A stretch of DNA of 6,253 nt from Candidatus Poseidoniales archaeon (GTDB lineage Archaea; Thermoplasmatota; Poseidoniia; Poseidoniales; Poseidoniaceae): assembly GCA_012270265.1 (NCBI GenBank), contig JAAXIR010000072.1:1-6253 (forward strand), in the 5' to 3' direction. Positions 1-5,381 of this stretch are shown in pieces. Both the position numbers and the translations under genes were made by a program. The notes under the pieces are model-generated. The model was given only the letters and a program-made list of their open reading frames with translations. It was not told the origin of the DNA and did not search any database. How positions within the stretch are numbered: position 1 is the stretch's first letter; every line of letters starts with the position of its first letter.

Positions 1-81
1 CTTGGCAGACCCACGATGGGCGAATTCCCAAGTGTTGTGTTGCAATGCTGCAACCCAATCGTGCACCAACCGCGCTCGCTC
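1..81 (-). CDS. In-frame coding-like continuation past a TAG stop; partial, runs off the window
   Basis: Reading the minus strand past the TAG at 82-84 in the same frame gives 27 further codons with no stop, to the window edge. The translation looks like real protein: it begins ERARLVHDWVAAL, then QHNTWEFAHRGSAK, with two Trp and a charged/hydrophobic pattern expected of an amphipathic helix. It could be the rest of the gene at 82-426, interrupted by the TAG. It could also be a separate downstream gene starting at TTG (67-69) or GTG (64-66), only about a dozen bases after the stop. No family is recognised. The TTG/GTG option keeps this from being certain evidence of a broken gene. Confidence 0.5.
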
Positions 82-84
82 CTA
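82..84 (-). other. In-frame TAG stop followed by coding-like sequence
   Basis: The minus-strand codon TAG ends the 114-residue reading frame at 82-426. The same frame then stays open for all 27 remaining codons of the window. The last sense codons before it read GPV and the next read ERARL. It may be a genuine gene end in a tightly packed operon or a nonsense codon inside a longer gene. Confidence 0.5.
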
Positions 85-426
85 AACAGGTCCTCGAATC
101 TCCACTTCGTTACGATAGCCAGAGGTTAGCAAGCCAAAGCCCCAGTAGGGCACAGACTGGATGCTGACGTGAAGCGAGCCTGCTGTGTATTCCATGATCC
201 ATCGTTGTTCATCAAACCCAGGTGGATGGGAAAAGGTCGGTGTTTCAGCACCAGTGGAACAACGCAGCAACGTTTCCGCTACATCACCTAGATAGACTTT
301 GGAAGAAGGGCCCTTGAAGGTCGACGGTCGCAGAAAGGATCCCGCATCATCAACGCAATGACTCGCTTTTGCTTTACGAACCTGGGCGTGGAGAATCGAA
401 CGTTCTGGGTGGAGGTCGACGTTCAT
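82..426 (-). CDS. Protein of unknown function (114 residues to the first stop)
   Basis: I do not recognise this protein. It starts at ATG 424-426 and reads MNVDLHPERSILHAQVRKAK, then a mixed alpha/beta-looking sequence with several aromatic residues near the end (EQRWIMEYTAGSLHVSIQSV, then YWGFGLL). There is no signal peptide, membrane helix or obvious metal site, so it is probably cytoplasmic. It lies 33 bases after the end of the large surface-protein gene on the same strand, so co-transcription is likely. A weak AT-rich box (minus strand TTTAAT, 443-448) sits only about 20 bases before the ATG, a little close for a leaderless promoter. The frame continues past the TAG at 82-84 (separate entry), so 114 residues may be a truncated product. 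Support for coding is the open frame, ordinary amino-acid composition and the lack of a competing gene on the other strand. Confidence 0.6.
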   Translation of the reverse strand: MNVDLHPERSILHAQVRKAKASHCVDDAGSFLRPSTFKGPSSKVYLGDVAETLLRCSTGAETPTFSHPPGFDEQRWIMEYTAGSLHVSIQSVPYWGFGLLTSGYRNEVEIRGPV

Positions 427-459
427 AGTGACCGTCTCATCGATTAAACCTGAGGACGC

Positions 460-759
460 TCACTCGTCATCTTCCCTCAAAGCACGTCGTCCAGCAAGCA
501 TCGCAGCTCCAAGCGCAACGAATGCACTCATGACACCGAAACCAGGAACGGTTTCATCCTCCGATGCGGTGTCAATTGGGCAGAAACTGACAGTAATCGA
601 GGCTTCGTTGTTCCCAAGGAATGTTGAAGCTTGGTCTGCAGGACCCAAAATTTGGTCTTGACGACCAGCAGGATTGTCGATTCCCAATCCATCACCAAGT
701 TCAACAGCAATGACTTCGGTCGCATAGATGACGTTTCCATTGGCAAAAAGTAGACAGAT
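460..759 (-). CDS. C-terminal anchor part of the surface protein (PGF-CTERM-like)
   Basis: After the TAA at 760-762 the frame continues for 99 residues to TGA 460-462. It begins ICLLFANGNVIYATEVIAVE and passes through a short folded-looking stretch. It ends in a tripartite sorting signal: ETVPGFG, a hydrophobic helix (VMSAFVALGAAMLA), then GRR and an acidic tail. In haloarchaea and some other euryarchaea this PGF-CTERM arrangement is the substrate signal of archaeosortase A, which cuts near PGF and attaches a lipid. The exact fit to that family was not computed. Translated alone (for example from TTG 685-687) it would be a tail with nothing to anchor, so it almost certainly belongs to the upstream reading frame. 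Confidence 0.7.
   Translation of the reverse strand: MCLLFANGNVIYATEVIAVELGDGLGIDNPAGRQDQILGPADQASTFLGNNEASITVSFCPIDTASEDETVPGFGVMSAFVALGAAMLAGRRALREDDE
478..546 (-). other. PGF-CTERM-like anchoring signal
   Basis: Codons 1010-1032 of the long frame: Pro-Gly-Phe-Gly (PGF at 538-546), about 14 hydrophobic residues, then Gly-Arg-Arg. Motif, helix and basic residues are in the correct order and at the extreme C-terminus, as in archaeosortase substrates. Confidence 0.7.
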
Positions 760-762
760 TTA
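760..762 (-). other. In-frame TAA stop inside the surface-protein gene
   Basis: Codon 938 of the long frame. It is preceded by VGHNYD and followed by ICLLFANGNVIYA in the same frame. It separates the extracellular part from the last 99 residues that hold the membrane anchor. Confidence 0.8.
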
Positions 763-2802
763 ATCGTAGTTGTGTCCTACGCGGTGATTTGTTGTGTACA
801 AATCTGAGCGTGCATGGATTGTGATGAAACTACCGTTCATATCGAATTCACCATTTGCATTCGAGACGAAGACGTCATAGTATTCGTAGTAGCCCACGAA
901 GTCAAAATTCCATGGCTGTTGAACAATGTCTGCGTACAGTTCGCCCGAAGTATCTTGAATTTCAAATTGGTACTGATTGTTGCCTCCAGTCCTCTCAATC
1001 AATACAACCTCGATGAATTCGGTTTGACCAAGCAAACCGTTTCCACCAGTGATTTCGCCATTGGTACAGAAGCCTGGTTCTGCGGGTTCAGAATCCTCAA
1101 TCAACAAGTTTTGCAAAACATCGCAGAGTCCATCACCATCAAAATCAGCAGGGACGACGTTTGCATCGAGTGCATCGGACAAACAAACTTCTTCGATAAT
1201 GTCCGCCCATCCATCACCATCATCGTCTTGGTCTTCAGGGTCAAGGATACCATCGCCATCCGTATCCTGAACACAGAGCCATACAGGTTTCATCGTGAGG
1301 TAAGCGTCAATGTTTCCACGTGTGTAGAAGACAATCTCCTCTGGAGCACTGGTTCGAATTTCGACCGTATCTGGCCAGAATCGTTGGCAGTACTCGAGTT
1401 TACGATCACCCCAACCTTCAGAGCCCCACTGAGAATAGAGGCCAGCTCCTGCGACACCATCAGGGTCGGTCATCCATGTTCCATCTTCGTTGTGTTGGTT
1501 GACCTTACCATACCACATTGATATTCGTGGTCGTTCGTCGGTCGTGTTAAGGAACATATCGATGATGTCATCGATCACGATGTCTTCATCCTCTTCGAGA
1601 ATGTCGATGGAGCCATACTTCCAGCAGAGCGTTGTTCTGTTGTCATCGTAGGCACTTTCGATGTAGATTGTATAGTCAGCGTTCGGATTCATATTTGCAG
1701 GCAATGTAATCGTGTGGCTTCCATCGTTGTCTTCGATGCTTGAGAAGTAGTACTGCGCTCCCCAACCGCTCATGAGAGCGAGGTAGACTTGGTCGCTTAC
1801 ATCACCATCCATGGTCCATGTGAAGGTTAAATCATCACCAGAATACAATTCAGTTGGTGTTGCTTCAAAGGTTGGGAACGAGCAGTAACCGAGAAGGTCC
1901 GTCTCGTTGTTTGAAGGTTCTTCTTCTACAACCTCAAAACATGTGGCATCCAACAAAATAAGGGCTGTTAGGACGAAACCTTGTCCACCCTCAGCATCGT
2001 GAACCTTGAGCCAGCCTTCCCAGCAGTACCAACCCGAATCGAGCTCTGCAGCGGTGTAATTCCATGAATCCATAAGCGAATAGGTGTGGCTCGCGGAGAA
2101 GGATTTGTGTCCTTGGTGATTGATATCGTAGCCACTGTAACCGATACGGTCGATCTGTTCCCCACCGTGTGTCGGTCCGTTGTACGGGACATCTGTTGCA
2201 TTCAACCACGCAGTCATTGAGACGGATGCATTTGTAGGCGTCCAGCACAGATCGAAGTTGGTTTCGATGATATCGGTTCCACTGTATTCTGGGTCGAAGA
2301 TGCTGTTCGATACCATTGAGATATCAAGTCGTCCCGCCACATCTGCTTCGATGGATTCGAACATGTATTCCCCTACACAATTTGGATGAATATCGTCTTG
2401 ATTTCCTGAATCGTCCACAACCGTGAAGTTGTGGGTAAACCACTCGCTAATATTCTGGGTGGAGTTTCGCAATCCATAGGTCCATGTGTAATCACCTGGA
2501 TTAAATTGAGAGAGGTACGATTTCACGTTCAAATCATAATCATCTGGCCCTTGTGCGACGAAAAAGGTCCCTTCTGTCCACTCGCTTGCGATGTATCCAT
2601 TTGGACCGCTTATGCTGAAATTCCACTCGTACATTCCTCCCACCAAGCATGGATGGTAAGCGTACAAGTCGATTTCATCGACTCCGAAAATAAATTCAGT
2701 TTGATTGCTACCTGTGACAACATTACGGTTTGAAAGTAAGGCGATTGGGTGGCAATCTGAATTTCCGAAATCAGTTGTTTGTGCAAGCGTGAATGCATGG
2801 TA
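763..2802 (-). CDS. Middle part of the surface protein, between the two in-frame stops
   Basis: The frame is open from the codon after the TGA to the TAA at 760-762, 680 codons. The first codons (YHAFTLAQTTDFGNSDCHPI) already look coding and come before any good start; the first candidates are TTG at 2665-2667 and ATG at 2632-2634. Translated alone from those it would have no signal peptide and would be stranded in the cytoplasm, although it is rich in sequons, aromatics and Cys, as extracellular proteins are. Contents are beta-rich Ig-like segments, including a stretch with TELYSGDDLTFTWTMDGD (a typical strand pattern), then an acidic hinge EEDEDIVIDDIID. These are followed by a Trp-rich segment and a second TSP3-like block (DTDGDGILDPEDQDDDGDG, then ADFDGDGLCD). 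It is best read as the interior of one long protein. Confidence 0.65.
1126..1266 (-). repeat. Second block of TSP3-like calcium-binding repeats
   Basis: Codons about 770-816 contain DTDGDGILDPEDQDDDGDG and, about 25 residues later, ADFDGDGLCD. The spacing of Asp at alternate positions followed by Gly is that of thrombospondin type 3 / EF-like calcium loops. On the plus strand the block appears as repeated ccatcaccatc-like words. Confidence 0.75.
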
Positions 2803-2805
2803 TCA
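2803..2805 (-). other. In-frame TGA stop inside the surface-protein gene
   Basis: Codon 257 of the long frame, in the context TAT TGA TAC. Coding-like sequence continues on both sides in the same frame. TGA is used as a normal terminator by other genes in the window (ends at 5318, 5855, 6086 and 6075), so a general reassignment of TGA is unlikely. Confidence 0.8.
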
Positions 2806-3573
2806 ATATGCCAATTGGTAATGAGTTGCATTGCTTCCATTAGCATACCAAAGTTCGGCTGTAATGTAATAGGTGGCATTTTCCATTCCGTACCACGTAC
2901 CATACATCACTTGGAAGTCACTCTGTGCTGTGAATGTATTTGCAGTGCTTGAGTTGATGATGTAACCTGTATCAGCGTTCAACAACCACCACGAAATGCC
3001 GTATGTTTCACCGATTTCAAGGTCTGAAGCATTGATGGTGAATTCTCCATCCCATCGGATGACATCGTTACCGTTCATGATAGGAACCTTTTCGACCTCA
3101 ACTTCGAGCATATCGAATAAGTACATTCCAAAGGACGAGCAGTCGTGATAGCCATCGTTGTCAGAATCGTAGATGTTCGTCATGCTGTCGCTATCGGTCA
3201 CTTCGTCCGAATCGTTGAGTCCATCTCCATCATCATCAAGGTCTTCATGGTCGTTAATTCCGTCACCATCGAAGTCTGTTCGAGTCGTATCCCAATCATC
3301 AGGAACACAGTCGTTGTCATCATCAGGATCGTTCGCATCACTAATGCCGTCTCCGTCGTTGTCATTGGCGCCATTGTTGCTCTGGTTATCGAGCATATTT
3401 TCCTGTGATCCATCCGGAATTGCAAGCATTCCAGATGAACTACGAGCGGCTACGTCGTTTGTATATTCAGTCGACCCATTCAATTGATCTGGCATTGCAG
3501 GGTTGCCGAGATTCATGGCATATGATTGCATCAAAAACAATGCTACAACCAACAAAGCGGTTTTCGTTCGCAT
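2803..3573 (-). CDS. N-terminal part of the surface protein (256 residues, ends at in-frame TGA)
   Basis: If the TGA at 2803-2805 is obeyed, the product is a 256-residue exported protein. Residues 1-19 are a typical Sec signal peptide: Arg and Lys near the start, a Leu/Val/Ala core, and QSYA before the likely cleavage site. Residues 70-142 carry acidic DxDxDG-type repeats, such as DNDGDGISDANDPDDDNDC and DFDGDGINDHEDLDDDGDG, which in thrombospondin type 3 repeats bind calcium. Residues 153-256 are beta-rich with many Trp, Tyr and Asn and several sequons. There is no membrane anchor in this piece, so it would be released. The end, ATHYQLAY, stops in the middle of a beta-rich segment rather than at a domain boundary, which suggests truncation. 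Confidence 0.7.
   Translation of the reverse strand: MRTKTALLVVALFLMQSYAMNLGNPAMPDQLNGSTEYTNDVAARSSSGMLAIPDGSQENMLDNQSNNGANDNDGDGISDANDPDDDNDCVPDDWDTTRTDFDGDGINDHEDLDDDGDGLNDSDEVTDSDSMTNIYDSDNDGYHDCSSFGMYLFDMLEVEVEKVPIMNGNDVIRWDGEFTINASDLEIGETYGISWWLLNADTGYIINSSTANTFTAQSDFQVMYGTWYGMENATYYITAELWYANGSNATHYQLAY
3148..3366 (-). repeat. First block of TSP3-like calcium-binding repeats
   Basis: Codons about 70-142 hold at least four DxDxDG-type loops: DNDGDGISD, DFDGDGIND, DDDGDGLND and DSDNDGYHD, with acidic spacers (PDDDND, EVTDSDS). In this family such loops wrap calcium ions and stiffen an extended stalk. A Cys in the spacers (residue 89) and another at 145 could pair. Confidence 0.8.
3517..3573 (-). 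other. Sec signal peptide of the surface protein
   Basis: Residues 1-19: short basic start (MRTK), hydrophobic core ALLVVALFLM, polar end QSYA with Ala just before the likely cut. Confidence 0.8.
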
Positions 3574-3594
3574 GTTCGCAACTATGAAATCAAA

Positions 3595-3604
3595 CCTAAT
3601 AATC
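3595..3604 (-). promoter_or_regulatory. TATA-like box of the surface-protein gene
   Basis: Minus strand GATTATTAGG, with the ATTATTA part centred about 27 bases before the ATG at 3573. That is the spacing expected when transcription starts at or next to the start codon (leaderless mRNA). It overlaps the stop codon of the ORF at 3596-3922, which argues that the surface gene can be transcribed on its own. Confidence 0.4.
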
Positions 3605-3922
3605 CCACCTGTGGCGAAAACACTCATGACTTGGAATGTGCGGCTTAATATTGAGCGATGGTCTGGGACTCAAGTCCACTACCCCGCCGGTTTGATAGCA
3701 CTCAACCACATGAATGTCACCTAGAGGACTGAACAAGTCTTCATAGTAGACCGGTGATGAAAACCGCATGTGCAGCCCAGTCAGAGCAAGAGCATTGTCA
3801 GCCACATTGGATATTGCCACCGTTGCGGTCGAACCGACGGAATCGGCAATATGAACGTCGAGAAGTGTATCGATTGCGTCGCAATGGGTTTCAGTATTGA
3901 CTAAACATGCTTCGAAGAGCAT
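3596..3922 (-). CDS. Orphan protein of unknown function (108 residues)
   Basis: The frame opens at ATG 3920-3922, with an in-frame TAA four codons upstream, so the start cannot lie further back. The sequence (MLFEACLVNTETHCDAIDTL, then DVHIADSVGSTATVAISNVA) looks like beta strands in its first two thirds. It carries a stretch typical of a small beta-sandwich, TATVAISNVADNALALTGLH. The last part (IKPHIPSHECFRHRWDY) is Cys/His-rich and less protein-like. I do not recognise a family, and there is no signal peptide. No other frame in this interval is a better candidate. Against it: no clear TATA-like box at the right distance, and the 3' part overlaps the likely promoter of the next gene. It may be a small real gene, or the remnant of a longer beta-sandwich gene. 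Confidence 0.45.
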   Translation of the reverse strand: MLFEACLVNTETHCDAIDTLLDVHIADSVGSTATVAISNVADNALALTGLHMRFSSPVYYEDLFSPLGDIHVVECYQTGGVVDLSPRPSLNIKPHIPSHECFRHRWDY

Positions 3923-3927
3923 AGATG

Positions 3928-3934
3928 TTAATTA
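3928..3934 (+). promoter_or_regulatory. TATA-like box of the lipoprotein gene
   Basis: TTAATTA lies 23-29 bases before the ATG at 3957, the position expected for an archaeal box A in front of a leaderless mRNA. It sits in a 34-base space between divergent reading frames (3923-3956). No Shine-Dalgarno-like sequence precedes the ATG (CCTGAGCC). Confidence 0.45.
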
Positions 3935-3956
3935 CACCAAGGCTTAGTCCTGAGCC

Positions 3957-4019
3957 ATGAATAAACTGCTTGTTCTCCTGTTTAGCCTTCTCCTCAGCAC
4001 GTCTGTCTTAGCAGGTTGT
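3957..4019 (+). other. Lipoprotein signal peptide and lipobox
   Basis: Residues 1-20 (MNKLLVLLFSLLLSTSVLAG) followed by Cys21. Lys3, an unbroken hydrophobic core and LAG-C match the lipoprotein processing signal. Confidence 0.85.
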
Positions 4020-5318
4020 GTAACTGAACCTGAAGACGATACAACTCCAGAAGACGACACGGGAGGCACAGGCCCTACGGACGATGGAGCGACGGTCAAC
4101 GGTACCGATCCGAACTCCGGTTCTGGTAATTCCAACGGCGGCAGCACAGATACTGCGACACCCACAAACAGTACGGATGACAACACTGGTGGTTCATCAG
4201 GTGGAGGTTCTTCTGGTGGTACGACCACGCCTACCAACGATACAGATGATCCGAGTGATCCCTCTGGAGGTGGTTCTTCGGGTGGAGGCTCCTCCGGCGG
4301 CGGTTCTTCAGGCGGAGGATCTTCGGGAGGCGGCTCAACAAGCGGTGGTTCAACCGGTACAACGGATTGCGGCTCTGGCGATGGAACCTACAGCTCCACC
4401 ATGATCGCATTCGATCTCTCGGCACATCCTGATTTCACCAACATTGGTGGCATTGAAATCGATTGCCCAACCAACATGCTCTATGGTTATGCTTGGGACA
4501 GTGTGACTGAGATTGAACATTTCATTTCCATTGATCCATCCAACGGCGCTGTAGCGTCCTTGACAGAGTTGAGTGGTATTGAAATGGTCAGCAATAGTGC
4601 TACTTATTCTGATGGTGAGTACTTCGCTATCATGCGTGGCGGAACCACGGTTTATCTTGTACAGGTATCCGTTTCAAATCCGTCAGCGTACAGTATGACA
4701 GAGTTTGATTACACGAACCATCCTGAACTCGGAAGCGTTTCCGGCATAGAATACAATCATTCAGGTGATATCATCTATGCTTACGCTGCAGACACGACGA
4801 CTGGTAGTTCAGGAGGCGCTTCACCTGGCCAATCGTCCAACGCGAACAGTCCCGATCAGTATCTTATCACCGTCGAACCTTCCACTGGTCTTGTAGCGAA
4901 GTACACTGAACTGATCGATGTCGAGGGAATCGCCGATGGGGCCTCTGCCTTCGACGGTGAAAACTACTACCTCAATGCGAAAATGGACGGAGGAGGATAC
5001 ACAATGCTGAACATCAGTACAGATGATTTCAGTTACACGACCTCAACGGTGTTGACATCCTCGAACACGGATTTAATGAGTCCGAATGGTTTTGAGATCA
5101 ATCCATCAACTGGTCTCATTTACGGTTATGCTTGGGATTCTGTCGCTGAGGAAGAAGTCTACATCTCCTATGACATTGCAACTGAGGCCATACAAGTGGT
5201 CGGAACAATCGACGGCGTACAATATGTTACCAGCGATTCTACCATTGGAGGCGGCGATTTCTACGCGATTATGGCTGGACCAGATCGTGTTCCGAAGTTG
5301 GTTCATATCCAGTACTGA
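3957..5318 (+). CDS. Cell-surface lipoprotein: Gly/Ser stalk plus three propeller-like repeats
   Basis: This 453-residue protein has a lipoprotein signal peptide (residues 1-20, hydrophobic, ending VLAG) and a Cys at 21 in a classic lipobox, LAGC. It is therefore expected to be lipid-anchored outside the cell membrane. Residues 22-137 form a low-complexity stalk: acidic and Thr-rich first, then (GGGSS) units at 104-127. The folded part, 138-453, contains three related repeats at about 148-241, 246-355 and 361-453. Each has a G-[IF]-E motif, a [LI]-[YI]-Y/G-Y-A-W/A-D motif and a tail like DG.YFAIM: GIEIDCPTNMLYGYAWD, GIEYNHSGDIIYAYAAD and GFEINPSTGLIYGYAWD. This pattern suggests a beta-propeller, perhaps two blades per repeat; that is inference. 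Cys138 and Cys170 could form a disulfide. Repeat 2 carries a Gly/Ser/Asn-rich loop (282-300). A likely role is binding or recognition at the surface; no catalytic motif is seen. Confidence 0.85.
   Translation: MNKLLVLLFSLLLSTSVLAGCVTEPEDDTTPEDDTGGTGPTDDGATVNGTDPNSGSGNSNGGSTDTATPTNSTDDNTGGSSGGGSSGGTTTPTNDTDDPSDPSGGGSSGGGSSGGGSSGGGSSGGGSTSGGSTGTTDCGSGDGTYSSTMIAFDLSAHPDFTNIGGIEIDCPTNMLYGYAWDSVTEIEHFISIDPSNGAVASLTELSGIEMVSNSATYSDGEYFAIMRGGTTVYLVQVSVSNPSAYSMTEFDYTNHPELGSVSGIEYNHSGDIIYAYAADTTTGSSGGASPGQSSNANSPDQYLITVEPSTGLVAKYTELIDVEGIADGASAFDGENYYLNAKMDGGGYTMLNISTDDFSYTTSTVLTSSNTDLMSPNGFEINPSTGLIYGYAWDSVAEEEVYISYDIATEAIQVVGTIDGVQYVTSDSTIGGGDFYAIMAGPDRVPKLVHIQY
4266..4337 (+). repeat. 15-base / 5-residue tandem repeat encoding a GGGSS stalk
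   Basis: Residues 104-127 are almost five perfect GGGSS units. The codons differ between units (Ser pairs tcttcg, tcctcc, tcttca, tcttcg; Gly as ggt, ggc or gga), so the protein repeat is conserved while the DNA repeat has diverged. Confidence 0.85.
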
Positions 5319-5355
5319 GTTCAGGACGCGTACGAGGAATAGTTCAAGAATGCTC

Positions 5356-5371
5356 GATGGTATGGACCATC
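5356..5371 (+). promoter_or_regulatory. Perfect 6-base inverted repeat before the H1-like gene
   Basis: GATGGT, spacer ATGG, then ACCATC, ending 10 bases before the ATG at 5382. It could be an operator for a dimeric regulator, a short hairpin in the mRNA, or chance. No clear TATA-like box was found at the leaderless distance before 5382. The space since the lipoprotein stop is only 63 bases (5319-5381), so the two genes may be co-transcribed. Confidence 0.3.
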
Positions 5372-5381
5372 AAGTGAGACC

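Larger units (their letters stand above)
460..3573 (-). pseudogene. Giant secreted, anchored surface protein with TSP3 repeats and PGF-CTERM-like end; one frame split by two in-frame stops
   Basis: From ATG 3571-3573 to TGA 460-462 there are 1038 codons in one frame, with a TGA at codon 257 and a TAA at codon 938. Order of parts by codon number: signal peptide 1-19 (MRTKTALLVVALFLMQSYA); acidic linker; first TSP3-like block about 70-142; beta-rich segment about 153-256; further Ig-like beta-rich segments about 258-385, 402-555 and 561-660; a segment with several Trp and Cys about 670-765; second TSP3-like block about 770-816; another beta-rich segment to about 935; PGF motif 1010-1012, then a hydrophobic helix, an Arg pair and an acidic end. 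At least fifteen N-glycosylation sequons are present. This is the plan of a calcium-binding cell-surface protein exported by Sec and anchored through an archaeosortase-type signal. The start at 3573 is preferred over an upstream in-frame one because the signal peptide begins there and a TATA-like box lies about 26 bases before it. No frameshift is needed anywhere. Decay, sequence error and readthrough all remain possible. Confidence 0.75.

Noticed and set aside
39..54. Inverted repeat GTTGCA-ATGC-TGCAAC near the left edge, and a 12-base match (gttgcaatgctg) to the right edge at 6241-6252
   Set aside because: Both copies lie inside coding-like frames, and a 12-base match between two places in a 6 kb window is expected by chance; not enough for attachment sites or circularity.
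1126..1266. Repeated ccatcaccatc words as a possible CRISPR or satellite array
   Set aside because: They are the reverse complement of DGDG codons in TSP3 loops, with irregular spacing and no conserved spacer structure.
814..1521. Long open frame on the plus strand (235 codons) opposite the surface-protein gene
   Set aside because: The minus-strand frame here encodes clear TSP3 repeats and beta-rich sequence in a much longer frame; the plus-strand translation is Ile/Val-rich with no recognisable feature, as expected of an antisense shadow.
2803..2805. TGA as selenocysteine, or TAG at 82-84 as pyrrolysine
   Set aside because: Neither context suggests a redox Cys/Sec site or a methylamine methyltransferase, no SECIS-like hairpin was evident, and the third stop is TAA, which neither system decodes.
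3944..4237. Minus-strand Pro/Val/Ser-rich frame opposite the lipoprotein stalk
   Set aside because: A mirror of the Gly/Ser/Asp-rich stalk codons, with low-complexity content only.
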